Assembly (NCBI RefSeq): GCF_003605435.1
Contig: NZ_QXQB01000001.1
Location: forward strand, 434,001-498,000
Direction: 5' to 3'
Length of the DNA stretch: 64,000 nt
Origin: Paenibacillus pinisoli
GTDB taxonomy: Bacteria; Bacillota; Bacilli; Paenibacillales; Paenibacillaceae
Below are positions 9,454 to 19,116 of the stretch, one piece after another. The translations under genes and the position numbers were made by a program. The notes beneath the pieces are model-generated. The model had not been told where the DNA came from, did not search any database, and saw only the letters and a list, made by a program, of their open reading frames with translations. How positions within the stretch are numbered: position 1 is the first letter of the stretch; the number at the start of each line of letters is the position of its first letter.

Positions 9454-10684
9454 ATGCTTTCATGACGATCGTAGCATTGTGGCCGCCAAAGCCGAACGAG
9501 TTGGACAGGGCGTACTTCACGTTCGCTTCGCGAGGCTTATTCGGTACGTAATCCAGGTCAAGCTCTGGATCCTGGTTATCCAGGTTGATCGTCGGAGCAA
9601 TAACGCCGCTCTTCAGCGTCAGTCCAAGAATGACGGCTTCAACGCCGCCAGCCGCGCCGAGCAGGTGGCCCGTCATCGACTTCGTGGAGCTCACTGCTAA
9701 TTTGTAAGCGTGATCACCAAACGTCTTCTTAATAGCGGTCGTCTCGGATTTATCGCCTACCGGAGTCGATGTGCCGTGCGCATTGATGTAATCAATCGCA
9801 GACGGATCGATGCCCGCGTCGCGGATTGCTTTCACCATGCAGCGTGCCGCTCCGTCCGGATCCGGCTCTGTCATATGGTGAGCGTCGCCGCTCATGCCGT
9901 AGCCGATAACCTCGGCATAAATCTTCGCGCCGCGCGCTATCGCATGGTCAAGCGACTCCAGCACAAGCACGCCTGCGCCTTCGCCCATAACGAATCCGTC
10001 ACGGTCGATATCGAACGGACGGCTTGCTTTCTCCGGCTCGTCGTTGCGCGTCGACATGGCGCGCATGGAGCAGAAGCCAGCCATGCCTGTCGGGCGGATC
10101 GTCGCTTCCGCGCCGCCTGCCAGCATGACGTCAGCATCCCCGCGCTGAATCATCTTGAACGAATCGCCGATGGAGTGCGTGCCCGTAGCACAAGCTGTTA
10201 CCGCCGTGCTGTTCGGGCCTTTCGCGCCTGTCAGCATCGAGACTTGGCCGGAAGCCATGTTCGCGATCATCATCGGAATGAAGAACGGGCTGACGCGCTT
10301 CGGGCCTTTCTCCAGCAGTACATTGTGCTGATCTTCCCAAGTGCCCAGACCGCCGATGCCGGAACCGATCATAACGCCTACGCGCTCAGCGTCGGCATTC
10401 TCGCCGATCTTGATGCCCGAATCCTCCACGGCCAGCTTGCTAGCTACAGCCGCGAATTGAACGAAACGGTCCATCCGTCGCGCTTCTTTTTTATCCAAAC
10501 CGTAATCTTCGGGATTGAAGTTCTTAATCTCCGCCGCAATGCGCGTCGGATATTCGGAGAAATCGAATGCTTCCACAACGGATACGCCCGATTTTCCCTC
10601 AAGCAGGTTCCCCCAAAATTGCTCCAGATCGGAACCTAATGAAGTCATGACCCCCATGCCTGTAACGACAACTCTCTGTTTCAT
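9443..10684 (-). CDS. fabF: 3-oxoacyl-[ACP] synthase II FabF
   Basis: FabF condenses malonyl-ACP with acyl-ACP during fatty-acid elongation. The product of 413 residues has the thiolase fold with catalytic Cys in [11 protein letters not shown] and the two histidines in [11 protein letters not shown] and [13 protein letters not shown] start at the ATG at 10682-10684: GAGGTG lies 6 bases upstream, while the in-frame ATG three codons earlier almost abuts that site. It follows acpP after an intergenic hairpin and overlaps rnc. Confidence 0.97.
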   Translation of the reverse strand: MKQRVVVTGMGVMTSLGSDLEQFWGNLLEGKSGVSVVEAFDFSEYPTRIAAEIKNFNPEDYGLDKKEARRMDRFVQFAAVASKLAVEDSGIKIGENADAERVGVMIGSGIGGLGTWEDQHNVLLEKGPKRVSPFFIPMMIANMASGQVSMLTGAKGPNSTAVTACATGTHSIGDSFKMIQRGDADVMLAGGAEATIRPTGMAGFCSMRAMSTRNDEPEKASRPFDIDRDGFVMGEGAGVLVLESLDHAIARGAKIYAEVIGYGMSGDAHHMTEPDPDGAARCMVKAIRDAGIDPSAIDYINAHGTSTPVGDKSETTAIKKTFGDHAYKLAVSSTKSMTGHLLGAAGGVEAVILGLTLKSGVIAPTINLDNQDPELDLDYVPNKPREANVKYALSNSFGFGGHNATIVMKAYEA

Positions 10685-10805
10685 TGCATTCACCTCTGCA
10701 GACAGCGATTTAGAAGACCTTGTTGATGAATCTTCCTTCTATATGAAAAGCGGTTAAGCTTTAATAAACGTAGTAAAAAGCGTCGAAAATGTGCTACATG
10801 GAGAG

Positions 10806-10831
10806 AAGTCCCGTATATCGCAACGGGACTT
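10806..10831 (-). other. Intercistronic hairpin between acpP and fabF
   Basis: Perfect 9-base arms (10806-10814 and 10823-10831) enclose an 8-base loop right after the acpP stop codon. There is no T run downstream on the minus strand, so it does not look like a normal terminator. It may be an RNA-processing or 3'-stabilising element that helps set more acyl carrier protein than FabF; that role is inference. Confidence 0.6.
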
Positions 10832-10839
10832 GTCCATCC

Positions 10840-11073
10840 TTAGGTATGAGATTGTATGTAAGTCACAACTTCTCCCACCGTAGTGATTTTCTCTGCATCT
10901 TCATCAGAGATTTCCATATCAAACTCGTCTTCCAGCTCCATGACCAATTCAACGACGTCAAGAGAGTCAGCTCCGAGGTCATCTTTGAAGGAAGCTTCAA
11001 GTGTTACTTCTGCTTCGTCTACGCCAAGGCGGTCGATGACAATACGTTTTACGCGTTCTACTACTTCGGACAT
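10840..11073 (-). CDS. acpP: Acyl carrier protein
   Basis: Small acidic protein of 77 residues that carries growing acyl chains on 4'-phosphopantetheine. The modified serine is Ser37 in the [16 protein letters not shown] motif. AGGAGGTG lies 8 bases before the chosen ATG (11071-11073); the six in-frame codons upstream come from the ribosome-site region. It has its own promoter (11095-11123) in addition to read-through from fabG. Confidence 0.97.
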   Translation of the reverse strand: MSEVVERVKRIVIDRLGVDEAEVTLEASFKDDLGADSLDVVELVMELEDEFDMEISDEDAEKITTVGEVVTYIQSHT

Positions 11074-11094
11074 CCGGTTCACCTCCTCCACCGT

Positions 11095-11123
11095 ATTATA
11101 CGAGAATTAAATGTAAATTGCCA
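11095..11123 (-). promoter_or_regulatory. Internal promoter ahead of acpP
   Basis: A perfect -10 TATAAT (11095-11100) is paired with a TGGCAA -35 (11118-11123) at 17-base spacing on the minus strand. The predicted start site is only about 15 bases upstream of the acpP ATG. An extra promoter here would fit the high demand for acyl carrier protein. Confidence 0.65.
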
Positions 11124-11167
11124 TCTTTACCTTAGCGGGCAAAAGGCCTACATTCACAGGTTCAATG

Positions 11168-11917
11168 CTACATGTACATGCCGCCGTCCACATGGACGGT
11201 CTGGCCTGTCATATAGGCCGCCGCATCGGATGCGAGGAACCTTACCGCATTCGCAATATCAGCCGCGTCGCCAAGGCGCGCAAGCGGAATTCCGGCAGAC
11301 AGCGATTCCTTCATATCCTCCGGCAGCTTGTCCGTCATATCGGTCTGAATGAATCCAGGCGCGACGCAGTTGACGGTAATGCCGCGCGATGCGAGCTCTC
11401 TGGCGCTTGCCTTCGTCAAGCCAATGACGCCGGCTTTCGCCGCGACATAGTTGGCTTGTCCAGGGTTGCCGAGCACGCCGACTACGGAAGAGATATTGAT
11501 AATCCGGCCGGAGCGCTGCTTCATCATCGGACGCGTCACCGCTTTGATGCCGTTGAACACGCCTTTCAGATTCGTCTCGATGACTTGGTCGAACTCTTCT
11601 TCCTTCATCCGCATAATTAAATTATCTCTTGTAATGCCGGCGTTATTCACAAGAATATCCAGCGCGCCAAGCTGCTCGATCACTTCCTTCACCATGGCGT
11701 CGAATTCATCGGCTTTGCCGACATTCGCTTTCACGATGATCGCGCGGCGTCCCAGCGCCTCGACAGCGGCAGCTGTCTCCGCAGCAGCGGCTTCGCTGCC
11801 GGAATAGTTGATCGCCACGTCAGCGCCCGCTTCAGCCAGGGCAACTGCGATCGCGCGGCCGATGCCCCGCGAAGCGCCCGTTACGAGCGCTTTCTTCCCT
11901 TCCAGACTCGCAAACAT
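11168..11917 (-). CDS. fabG: 3-oxoacyl-[ACP] reductase FabG
   Basis: FabG is the NADPH-dependent short-chain dehydrogenase that reduces 3-ketoacyl-ACP. The 249 residues start [20 protein letters not shown] with the TGxxxGxG cofactor motif, followed by [10 protein letters not shown], catalytic Ser in NISSVVG and YVAAKAG (Tyr/Lys). The open frame extends upstream inside fabD, but GGAGG lies 8 bases from the ATG at 11915-11917, which matches the normal N-terminus. The gap to fabD is 23 bases. Confidence 0.97.
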   Translation of the reverse strand: MFASLEGKKALVTGASRGIGRAIAVALAEAGADVAINYSGSEAAAAETAAAVEALGRRAIIVKANVGKADEFDAMVKEVIEQLGALDILVNNAGITRDNLIMRMKEEEFDQVIETNLKGVFNGIKAVTRPMMKQRSGRIINISSVVGVLGNPGQANYVAAKAGVIGLTKASARELASRGITVNCVAPGFIQTDMTDKLPEDMKESLSAGIPLARLGDAADIANAVRFLASDAAAYMTGQTVHVDGGMYM

Positions 11918-11940
11918 TAGGATCCCCTCCACCCCTTGCA

Positions 11941-12870
11941 TTAGTTCACCTGCAGCGCATCCAGCGCCGAGATGTTGTTCACCGATATGACACGGACATT
12001 GCGGTCGATTTTTTTGATCAGACCCGCAAGCACCGTACCCGAACCGATCTCCACGAACGTATCTACGCCTTGCTCGATCAGATAGCGCACGCTGTCCTCC
12101 CACAATACAGGAGAATAGACCTGTTCCACAAGCAGCTCGCGAATTGCGGATGCTTCCGTCGCTTCGCGCGCCGTCACGTTAGCCACGACCGGAACCGCCG
12201 CATTAGAGAGATTAACGCCCCCAAGCGCGGCCGACAACTGCTCGGCAGCGGGCTTCATCAGCGACGAGTGGAACGGACCGCTTACTTCAAGCGGAATAAC
12301 ACGCTTCGCTCCCGCTTCCTTGCCGCGCTCCACAACCGCCTGCACGCCTTGCGCCGTGCCGGAGACGACGATCTGGCCAGGGCAATTCACGTTCGCCAGC
12401 TCTACCGCGCTTCCTTCTGCTGTAATCGCTTCGCACAAGCTTGCAAGCACGTCGCGCTCTGCGCCGAGCACCGCCGCCATCGCGCCTTGACCGCTAGGCA
12501 CAGCCTGCTCCATGTACAACCCGCGCGCGCGAACCGTACGAACCGCATCCTCAAAGGACAATACGCCAGCCGCGACAAGCGCGCTGTATTCACCTAAGCT
12601 GTGGCCCGCTACATAGTCCGCTTTCAGGCCGCTTTCCTCAAGCAGCTTCAAGTAGGCGACGCTAACAGTCAGAAGCGCAGGCTGCGTATTCGCCGTCTGC
12701 TTGAGCGCCTCCTCCGGCCCCTCGAATATAAGCTTCGTCAATTCCATGCCCAGAGCCTGATCAGCCTTCTGGAAAATATCCCGCACATTCTCGAACGCAT
12801 CGTAAGCGTCCTTGCCCATGCCTACGGCCTGGGCTCCCTGTCCGGGAAATACAAATGCAGTCTTCGCCAA
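11941..12870 (-). CDS. fabD: Malonyl-CoA:ACP transacylase FabD
   Basis: FabD transfers malonyl groups from CoA to ACP. The 309 residues begin [14 protein letters not shown] and carry the nucleophile motif [14 protein letters not shown] and the histidine motif GPFHSSLM. The start codon is TTG (12868-12870), with AGGAGG 9 bases upstream. It lies between fabH and fabG as in many Firmicutes. Confidence 0.97.
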   Translation of the reverse strand: MAKTAFVFPGQGAQAVGMGKDAYDAFENVRDIFQKADQALGMELTKLIFEGPEEALKQTANTQPALLTVSVAYLKLLEESGLKADYVAGHSLGEYSALVAAGVLSFEDAVRTVRARGLYMEQAVPSGQGAMAAVLGAERDVLASLCEAITAEGSAVELANVNCPGQIVVSGTAQGVQAVVERGKEAGAKRVIPLEVSGPFHSSLMKPAAEQLSAALGGVNLSNAAVPVVANVTAREATEASAIRELLVEQVYSPVLWEDSVRYLIEQGVDTFVEIGSGTVLAGLIKKIDRNVRVISVNNISALDALQVN

Positions 12871-12942
12871 CGCGTTTCCCCTCCTAAGCCAATTCCAATA
12901 CGGTTCAGCCGCTCTATGCGAGCAGCCTGTTACCGTATCCTA

Positions 12943-13929
12943 TTACCAAACCAGTACGGAAGCTCCCCATGTCAGACCGCCGCCGAAGCCGACGAATACC
13001 AGTGTATCGCCTTCCTTCACACGGTTCTGCTCTACGGCTTCCGCCAGCGCAACCGGAATCGACGCCGCCGACATATTGCCGTACTTGTCCAAATTGATCA
13101 TGGCCTTCTCCTCCGGCAGATTCAGCCGGTTAAGCGCCGATTGAATAATGCGGATATTCGCCTGATGCGGGATAAGAAGATCAACGTCTTCCTTCGCAAG
13201 GCCTGCCTTCGCAAGCGCATCCTCAGCCGCGCTGCCCATGATGCGCACCGCAAACTTGAATACGTCATTGCCGGCCATATGGATATAATGCTGCTTCTCG
13301 GAGATGCTCTGCTCCGAAGACGGCATGCGCGAACCGCCGCCGCTAACCTTCAGAAGCTCGCCGCCGCTTCCGTCCGCGCCAAGCTCGAAGGAGCGGAAGC
13401 CTCTTCCTTCCTCGACCTGTCCAAGCACGACAGCGCCTGCGCCGTCGCCGAACAGAATGCATGTGTTGCGGTCGGTATAATCTGTAATGCGGGACAAGGT
13501 TTCCGCCCCTACGACAAGCACATGCTTGTACATGCCGGTAGCAATCATATTGGACGCCGTTGCCAAGCCGTAGATAAAGCCCGAGCAAGCTGCCGACAGA
13601 TCGAAGGCCGCAGCTTTGGACGCGCCTAATTTGGTCTGAAGCAGGCAAGCGGTGGACGGAAAGAACATATCCGGCGTAATCGTCGATACAATGATCAGGT
13701 CAATGTCCTCAGCCGTTAAGCCTGCAGCCTCGATCGCACGCTTCGCCGCTTCGTAAGCCAGATCTGAAGTTGCTTCCGTCGCTGCCGCCATGCGGCGTTC
13801 CTTGATGCCGGTGCGGGTTACGATCCATTCGTCATTCGTTTCTACCATTTGTTCCAATTGCTGATTTGTAAGAATGCGTTCGGGCACATATTTGCCCGTT
13901 CCAATAATGCCGACAGGATGCAAACCCAT
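12943..13929 (-). CDS. fabH: 3-oxoacyl-[ACP] synthase III FabH
   Basis: FabH starts fatty-acid synthesis by condensing acyl-CoA with malonyl-ACP; in Gram-positives it usually prefers branched primers. The 328 residues contain catalytic Cys in DLSAACSGFIYGL (around residue 113), and the His and Asn of LIPHQANIRI and the later KYGNMSAAS segment. The start is 10 bases from the plsX stop, within the fapR-plsX-fabH-fabD-fabG chain. Confidence 0.97.
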   Translation of the reverse strand: MGLHPVGIIGTGKYVPERILTNQQLEQMVETNDEWIVTRTGIKERRMAAATEATSDLAYEAAKRAIEAAGLTAEDIDLIIVSTITPDMFFPSTACLLQTKLGASKAAAFDLSAACSGFIYGLATASNMIATGMYKHVLVVGAETLSRITDYTDRNTCILFGDGAGAVVLGQVEEGRGFRSFELGADGSGGELLKVSGGGSRMPSSEQSISEKQHYIHMAGNDVFKFAVRIMGSAAEDALAKAGLAKEDVDLLIPHQANIRIIQSALNRLNLPEEKAMINLDKYGNMSAASIPVALAEAVEQNRVKEGDTLVFVGFGGGLTWGASVLVW

Positions 13930-13938
13930 GCTTCACAC

Positions 13939-14928
13939 TCACTTCCCGTTAATTTCAGAAGAGATTGATTCTATCATATTGCCTTGCAGGGCAATTCTTG
14001 CCTGGCGAACCGCATTTTTTACCGCGACCGCATCGGACGAGCCGTGGCATTTCACGACAAGGCCGTTGAGGCCGAGCAAAGGCGCGCCGCCATGCTCCTT
14101 ATAGTCCATCTTTTTCTTAAGCTGCTTCAGCTGCGGCAGCATAATCGCTGCGGCAATCTTCGTCAGGAAGGAATTGCCGAACGCCGTCTTCAGCATGGCG
14201 AAGATTGTGCCTGCCGTGCCCTCCAGCGACTTCAGCATAATGTTGCCTGAGAAGCCGTCGCAGATCAGTACGTCGCAATTCCGGTCCAGCACTTCTCTGG
14301 ACTCTACGTTTCCGACAAAGTTGACCGGCGCTTGCTCCAGCAAATCATAAGCTGCCTTGGTCATCTCATTGCCCTTCTTCGCTTCGGTGCCCACATTCAG
14401 CAGGCCGACACGCGGGCTCTTGATGCCGTGCACCTTCTCGCGATAGATGCTGCCCATGACCGCGTATTGCGCCAAATGCTCCGGCTTCGCGTCCATATTC
14501 GCGCCGAGGTCCATCGCCAGAATGCCTACATCATCCACCGTCGGGAGCACAAAAGCGAGCGCGGGACGCTCGATGCCCTCCATCCGGCCGACGACCAGCA
14601 AGCCCGTCGTCATAAGCGCTCCCGTATTGCCAGCCGACAGCATGGCGTCAGCCTGCTTGTCCTTCACGAGCTGGCCCGCTATGACCATGGATGCGCCCTT
14701 CTTGCGTCTTACCGCTTTCACCGGCTCATCGTCCGGGCCGATCACGTCATCCGCATGAATAAGCTGCACATTGGAAGGCTTCCCTGCCTTCATGAGCGGC
14801 TCGATAACCGCTTTATCGCCTACAAGCAGCAGCTCGGTGTCCGGCCATTCGGCCGCGGCATCCAGCGCTCCTTTCACAATCTGCTCGGGAGCATGATCTC
14901 CTCCCATCGCGTCAATGGCGATCCGCAT
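13939..14928 (-). CDS. plsX: Phosphate acyltransferase PlsX
   Basis: PlsX converts acyl-ACP to acyl-phosphate, the first step of phospholipid synthesis with PlsY. The 329 residues start MRIAIDAMGGDHAPEQIVKG and include MLSAGNTGALMTTGLLVVGR and ICDGFSGNIMLKSLEG. The ATG at 14926-14928 has GGAGG about 8 bases upstream. It overlaps the fapR end by 17 bases, implying coupling and joint FapR control. Confidence 0.97.
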   Translation of the reverse strand: MRIAIDAMGGDHAPEQIVKGALDAAAEWPDTELLLVGDKAVIEPLMKAGKPSNVQLIHADDVIGPDDEPVKAVRRKKGASMVIAGQLVKDKQADAMLSAGNTGALMTTGLLVVGRMEGIERPALAFVLPTVDDVGILAMDLGANMDAKPEHLAQYAVMGSIYREKVHGIKSPRVGLLNVGTEAKKGNEMTKAAYDLLEQAPVNFVGNVESREVLDRNCDVLICDGFSGNIMLKSLEGTAGTIFAMLKTAFGNSFLTKIAAAIMLPQLKQLKKKMDYKEHGGAPLLGLNGLVVKCHGSSDAVAVKNAVRQARIALQGNMIESISSEINGK

Positions 14929-15517
14929 GTTCTTCTCCTCCTCCATTGTCCCTGTCGCCGGCGGATCTGAAGATGACGAAGTTGCCTTGGAACACCATCT
15001 CGTCACCTACATATGTGAATAGTTCAACTTTCGATTTGCTTCGCTCTCCCGAGACCGAACGGACGTAGGCCTTGGCAATGCATTTCTCGCCCAGCCTTAC
15101 CGGACGGATAAAGCGGATGTCCGCCGTCACCGTCAGCGCAATGGCGTCGTCGATCACGGCTACTGCCAGCGAGTTCGCCTGCGCGAACACATGGTGGCCC
15201 CTTGCGATCGACGTGCGGGAGAAGACATGCTCTTCTCTAATCTCGAAGATCGAGATGCCGCTCTTGTCCAGCTCCAGATCCACAATCTCCCCGATCACCT
15301 CATGCAGCGGCAGGGAGCGTACGGAATCATAGGAGCGTTCCGCCATCAGCTTCATGCGCTCCCGAAGCTCGGGAATACCGAGTTCCATCCGGTCTAGCCG
15401 AATCGTCTGTATGCTGACTTTCAGCAAGCGCGTCAGCTCCCGGTCCGTCATAAAAGGATTCTCTTCGATATGCTGGGCCAGCTGCTGGTGCCTTTGGCGC
15501 TTGGGCATTCGTTCCAT
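14912..15517 (-). CDS. fapR: Transcription factor FapR, malonyl-CoA-responsive repressor
   Basis: FapR represses fatty-acid and phospholipid genes and releases DNA on binding malonyl-CoA. The 201 residues have an N-terminal helix-turn-helix (MTDRELTRLLKVSIQTIRLD) and a C-terminal hot-dog-fold effector domain (FSRTSIARGHHVFAQANSLAVA). AAGGGGTG lies 8 bases before the ATG. A clear FapR operator overlaps the predicted transcription start of this gene, so it is autoregulated. Confidence 0.96.
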   Translation of the reverse strand: MERMPKRQRHQQLAQHIEENPFMTDRELTRLLKVSIQTIRLDRMELGIPELRERMKLMAERSYDSVRSLPLHEVIGEIVDLELDKSGISIFEIREEHVFSRTSIARGHHVFAQANSLAVAVIDDAIALTVTADIRFIRPVRLGEKCIAKAYVRSVSGERSKSKVELFTYVGDEMVFQGNFVIFRSAGDRDNGGGEEHADRH

Positions 15518-15624
15518 GCTCGGTTCACCCCTTCGTCCAGTATGGTATAGGAATGACTGAGCGCCTAATCTAGCAAACTGTTATCGCCGACCATCCCTAC
15601 TAGATATATGTTAAACGCAAGTTT

Positions 15625-15641
15625 TTATCACCTGGTACTAA
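15625..15641 (-). promoter_or_regulatory. FapR operator
   Basis: The minus strand carries TTAGTACCAGGTGATAA, a 17-base inverted repeat that matches the known FapR box (TTAGTACC half-site; the second half has two changes). It begins 3 bases downstream of the -10 element, so bound FapR would cover the transcription start. Confidence 0.88.
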
Positions 15642-15644
15642 ATC

Positions 15645-15673
15645 AGTATATAAAAAAAAGTCATTCTGCGCAA
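15645..15673 (-). promoter_or_regulatory. Promoter of the fapR-plsX-fab operon
   Basis: On the minus strand TTGCGC (15668-15673) and TATACT (15645-15650) are 17 bases apart, and the FapR operator follows directly. The leader to the fapR ATG is about 120 bases. Confidence 0.75.
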
Positions 15674-15680
15674 TGAAACC

Positions 15681-15715
15681 AAAAAATAGCACCTCACCGC
15701 GAGATGAAGTGCTAT
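15681..15715 (-). terminator. Terminator after rpmF
   Basis: Arms 15686-15696 and 15705-15715 form an 11-pair stem (one U-G pair) around 8 bases and are followed on the minus strand by TTTTT. It ends the yceD-rpmF transcript just before the fapR promoter. Confidence 0.9.
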
Positions 15716-15729
15716 CATGGAAATCATTA

Positions 15730-15903
15730 TTATTGGGAAATGATCTCTTTTGTTTTGTAATATCCACACACTTTGCATACGTGGTGAGCCAATTTCAGCT
15801 CTCCGCATTGCTCGCATTTTACCATACCCGGTATCGCAAGCTTGAAATGCGTGCGACGCTTGTCGCGGCGAGTTTTGGATGTTCTACGTTGAGGTACTGC
15901 CAT
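15730..15903 (-). CDS. rpmF: 50S ribosomal protein L32
   Basis: The 57-residue product begins [19 protein letters not shown] and has two CxxC pairs (CEQC, CKVC), the zinc-binding C+ form of bL32. AAGGAGGTG lies 8 bases before the ATG at 15901-15903. It is 32 bases after the DUF177 gene, its usual partner. Confidence 0.97.
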   Translation of the reverse strand: MAVPQRRTSKTRRDKRRTHFKLAIPGMVKCEQCGELKLAHHVCKVCGYYKTKEIISQ

Positions 15904-15935
15904 CTTTCCCACCTCCTTCACAAAATCAATGCCGT

Positions 15936-16451
15936 TTACTCCTTAAACAAATCCTTCAGCGATTCAAAGCGAGGGTCGATCCGCTCGTTTTTGCATTCGC
16001 AGGTTCGCTCATTTAAGTTTTCTCCGCAGGTTTGACAGAGTCCCTTGCAATCCTCGCCGCATAGCGGCGCGAAAGGCATGAACACCAGAAGCGCTTCTTC
16101 CAGAAACGGCAACAGGTCAAGTCTGTCCGATTTCACTTCCACAAACTCTTCGTCTTCGTCCGTATCGCCATCGGCTTCCTCAGCGGAAGCGGGCTTGAAC
16201 TGTTCGAAGTAGGGAATGACCGTATGTTCTTTGGTCGGTTCAAGACAACGTGAGCATGCAAGCTCCAGATCGATGGTAAGCGTACCGTCGACTGTTACGA
16301 ATCCTTCGTGACCGGCAACCTCAAGCGACACATGGAGCGGACCAGCCGCAATCACATCCGCCCGTCCCTTGAACAACTCGCTCACATCGAGCGCTTCTTG
16401 TACGGTTGCCTTCAGGCCCCTCGCCATCATCTCTTGCATATGAAACTGCAT
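15936..16451 (-). CDS. YceD family protein (DUF177)
   Basis: DUF177/YceD proteins are encoded next to rpmF in most bacteria; in plants and E. coli relatives are linked to 23S rRNA accumulation. The 172 residues show the CSRCL motif, an acidic stretch ([13 protein letters not shown]) and a C-terminal cysteine cluster ([22 protein letters not shown]) that may bind zinc. I start at the ATG at 16449-16451 with GGAG 7 bases upstream. Confidence 0.92.
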   Translation of the reverse strand: MQFHMQEMMARGLKATVQEALDVSELFKGRADVIAAGPLHVSLEVAGHEGFVTVDGTLTIDLELACSRCLEPTKEHTVIPYFEQFKPASAEEADGDTDEDEEFVEVKSDRLDLLPFLEEALLVFMPFAPLCGEDCKGLCQTCGENLNERTCECKNERIDPRFESLKDLFKE

Positions 16452-16477
16452 ATCATCACTCCAAACAAACAAAGATT

Positions 16478-16507
16478 ATTATAGCGATTCAAACGATCTT
16501 TTGTCAA
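16478..16507 (-). promoter_or_regulatory. Promoter of the yceD-rpmF operon
   Basis: Perfect TTGACA (16502-16507) and TATAAT (16478-16483) elements are separated by 18 bases on the minus strand, about 27 bases ahead of the DUF177 start. It points away from tmcAL, which begins on the plus strand at 16618. Confidence 0.88.
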
Positions 16508-16617
16508 CAATTTCACGTTGCAATTCCGTTTGCGCATCTTCGGCTGTGATGCGGCATCCTCTCTATGCTATAGTGAAATCACCTATAAATCAAGATGAAG
16601 GGAGAGGCGTCTGACCA

Positions 16618-17862
16618 ATGCGCGCTGTAGGCCTGATCGTAGAATACAATCCGTTCCACAACGGACATCTTTATCATTTGCGCCAATCGGCCAAAATAAC
16701 AGGAGCCGATGCGGTCGTCGCCGTCATGAGCGGCAACTTTCTGCAGCGCGGCGAACCTGCGATGTGGGACAAATGGACGCGGACCCGCATGGCGCTGCAA
16801 GGCGGCTGCGACCTTGTCATCGAGCTGCCGGCCGCCTACGCGACGCATGCCGCGGAATGGTTCGCTTACGGTGCGGTATCGCTGCTGGAGGCGACAGGCG
16901 TCGTAGACGCCTTCTGCTTCGGTACGGAAAGCGGAGAGCTTGCTCCCCTTCTGCATGCCGCAGAGATCGCGGCGAACGAGCCTCCGCGCTTCCAGGCGCT
17001 GCTGAGAGAGCGCTTGGATACGGGCATGAGCTACCCCGTCGCATATAGCGGCGCCCTGCAGGGTTACTTGGCTGAACAGGGTCACGGAGAAGCAGCGCTG
17101 TTCCCGTTCGATACGCCGAACCATACGCTCGGCCTGCATTATCTAATCGCCTTAAAGCGCATCAAAGGCGCCATGAAACCATTCACGATTGCCCGCGAAA
17201 AAGCGCAGTATAACCAACAGTCCATCACCGACGGCTCTATCGCCAGCGCAACGGCGATCAGGAAGCTGCTGCTGGAGAGCGGCAATCTTGCGGAAGTCCA
17301 GCCATTCGTGCCGGCGTCTACCTATCAAATTATTAACTCTTGCGCTGCGGCAGGAATCTCACCCGTAAGCTGGGAGCGCTACATGCCTGCGCTCATGCAT
17401 AAGCTGCTGACGGGCGATGCAGCCTCATTGGCAGCTTGCAGAGATGTTAGCGAGGGTCTTGAGCATAGAATGCTCAATGCCTTGCCCGAGCTGCATGAAG
17501 GCAGCTTTGAGGAACTGCTGTCGCTGCTCAAGACGAAGCGCTACACCCGTACGCGGCTGCAGCGGGCGCTGCTGTCCATCCTGCTTGGACATGCGCGTGA
17601 CGAGTTCACGCCGGACAAGCTGGCTGGCGGTGTGGAATATATCCGCGTCCTGGGCTTCACCGAGCGCGGGCGAACGCTTCTGAAGCGGATGCGCGAGACT
17701 TCCTCGCTCCCCGTCCTGCTCAGCGCCGCCAGGCCGCCCGAGCCGTATCGCTACCTCGGCCTTGATGTCAGGGCAAGCAACGCCTACATGCTCGGCGCAA
17801 GCGGCAGCGACCCTGCTGCCTCACTATTCCGCGACTACCGCGAAAAGCCCGTCATGATCTGA
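16618..17862 (+). CDS. tmcAL: tRNA(Met) cytidine acetate ligase TmcAL (YlbM)
   Basis: TmcAL forms N4-acetylcytidine at the wobble position of elongator tRNA-Met using acetate and ATP. The 414 residues open with MRAVGLIVEYNPFHNGH, containing the HxGH-type nucleotidyltransferase motif, and the ATWDKW-like AMWDKWTRTRMALQGG region; DTPNHTLGLHYL follows. A GGAGAGG site precedes the ATG by about 10 bases. It stands alone on the plus strand, divergent from yceD, and its last codons form part of a terminator hairpin. Confidence 0.93.
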   Translation: MRAVGLIVEYNPFHNGHLYHLRQSAKITGADAVVAVMSGNFLQRGEPAMWDKWTRTRMALQGGCDLVIELPAAYATHAAEWFAYGAVSLLEATGVVDAFCFGTESGELAPLLHAAEIAANEPPRFQALLRERLDTGMSYPVAYSGALQGYLAEQGHGEAALFPFDTPNHTLGLHYLIALKRIKGAMKPFTIAREKAQYNQQSITDGSIASATAIRKLLLESGNLAEVQPFVPASTYQIINSCAAAGISPVSWERYMPALMHKLLTGDAASLAACRDVSEGLEHRMLNALPELHEGSFEELLSLLKTKRYTRTRLQRALLSILLGHARDEFTPDKLAGGVEYIRVLGFTERGRTLLKRMRETSSLPVLLSAARPPEPYRYLGLDVRASNAYMLGASGSDPAASLFRDYREKPVMI

Positions 17863-17871
17863 CGGGCTTTT
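17843..17871 (+). terminator. Bidirectional terminator between tmcAL and sepM
   Basis: Perfect 12-base arms (17843-17854 and 17860-17871) begin with AAAA and end with TTTT, so the hairpin can act in both directions. It overlaps the tmcAL stop codon and lies beyond the sepM stop. Confidence 0.92.
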
Positions 17872-17936
17872 CACAAGCCAAACTGGCTAAGTAAAAAATA
17901 TTTATAAATTCCACGTTCCACAACCAGCACCTGCAG

Positions 17937-19016
17937 TTACCCATTTGGCTCAAATTCATTTATCGCATCAAGCGCATCCTGGAGTGTTTCTACTCCAACT
18001 ATTTTCATAGCTGTCTTGATAGATTTGGCTTTGCTCAGCGCATCCTTCTCATTCGCCTTTGGCACAAGGAACAGCCTTGCGCCTTCACCCGAGGTGGATA
18101 CGACCTTCTGCTTGATGCCGCCGATGGCGCCTACTTTCCCGTCGGGGCTAATTGTTCCTGTAGCTGCAATCCGCGCTCCCCGCGTCAGATCGCCATCCGT
18201 CAGCAGATCGATAGCGCCAAGCGTAAAGACAAGCCCAGCGGAAGGTCCGCCGATCTCTCCTGCGGATATAGACAGCCTCTGCTTCTCATTAATCGCTTCA
18301 ACCGTCCGCAGCTCCACAAAGCTCTTCGCGCCCAAAAGCAATGCCAACCGCTTCTCAACCGACTCCGCTTCTCCTTCTTTGTACGTAACGGACGGTTCAA
18401 GCTCAATCATCATTTTTTTGCCGCCTCGTTCAATCTCCATCATGACCGAAGGTAAAGCTCCGCCCGACTTCCCGTCAAGCGCCTTAATCACTTGCTCCGC
18501 CGCGTCAGCGACGCTAGTGAACGGCTCGCCGCCCTCCAACCGCAGCAGCTTATCCCCTGCCCGCAGCTTTCCGACCGGCTGGTCGGCCACACGGATAATG
18601 TCAGTTATGACGATAGCTTCTGTCTTCGCCTCGTAAGGAATTTTCAAATGCCGGTAAGCCGCTTCAATCGCATCGTATTGCGATCCTTCCATAATAATCG
18701 TCAGCCGCTCCGCGTATTGTTCTTTCGTAAAATGGCCGAGCACAGAGCTTTTCTCATATACATCCCGATCCCGGCTGACCGTTGCCTTCAGTACTCCGAG
18801 CAGATTGGGTTCGATGAGCTTAACCGCCGTGAGCAGGAACTGCCCTCCATCAGCAGCCGCGCCGGATTCCAATGCGATCATCGGATCCACCGGCACCGCG
18901 ATGCCCGGTTCGTATACAAGATAAGGCGTAGGGGCATACAGAAGCCCCCACATCGCTAGCGCGGTAACCGCCGCAGTTATGAAAATGCGCCGCACGGCAG
19001 TTAGTCCTCTTCGCAT
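17937..19016 (-). CDS. SepM family PDZ domain / Lon-type membrane protease (YlbL)
   Basis: Family members are membrane-anchored serine proteases; Streptococcus SepM trims a competence peptide. The 359 residues have an N-terminal membrane segment (IFITAAVTALAMWGLLYA), a PDZ domain around residues 110-200 and a Lon-type catalytic domain with Ser in EIGGPSAGLVFTLG and Lys in GAIGGIKQKVV. GGGAGG precedes the ATG. The promoter and start face ylbJ, which begins divergently 100 bases away. Confidence 0.92.
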   Translation of the reverse strand: MRRGLTAVRRIFITAAVTALAMWGLLYAPTPYLVYEPGIAVPVDPMIALESGAAADGGQFLLTAVKLIEPNLLGVLKATVSRDRDVYEKSSVLGHFTKEQYAERLTIIMEGSQYDAIEAAYRHLKIPYEAKTEAIVITDIIRVADQPVGKLRAGDKLLRLEGGEPFTSVADAAEQVIKALDGKSGGALPSVMMEIERGGKKMMIELEPSVTYKEGEAESVEKRLALLLGAKSFVELRTVEAINEKQRLSISAGEIGGPSAGLVFTLGAIDLLTDGDLTRGARIAATGTISPDGKVGAIGGIKQKVVSTSGEGARLFLVPKANEKDALSKAKSIKTAMKIVGVETLQDALDAINEFEPNG

Positions 19017-19116
19017 AGGCTCCCTCCCATCGCAAGCTTATTGATTCATGGTCTATCTTCGATTCTTGCCACGTAAGTATAACCGTAACTGGTTTGTCCC
19101 AAAGGAGTTGATCGGC

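Noticed and set aside
9710-10639. 309-codon plus-strand frame opposite fabF
   Set aside because: Antisense shadow of fabF; no family features.
12601-13629. 342-codon plus-strand frame across fabD and fabH
   Set aside because: Spans two certain genes in antisense; Arg/His-rich shadow.
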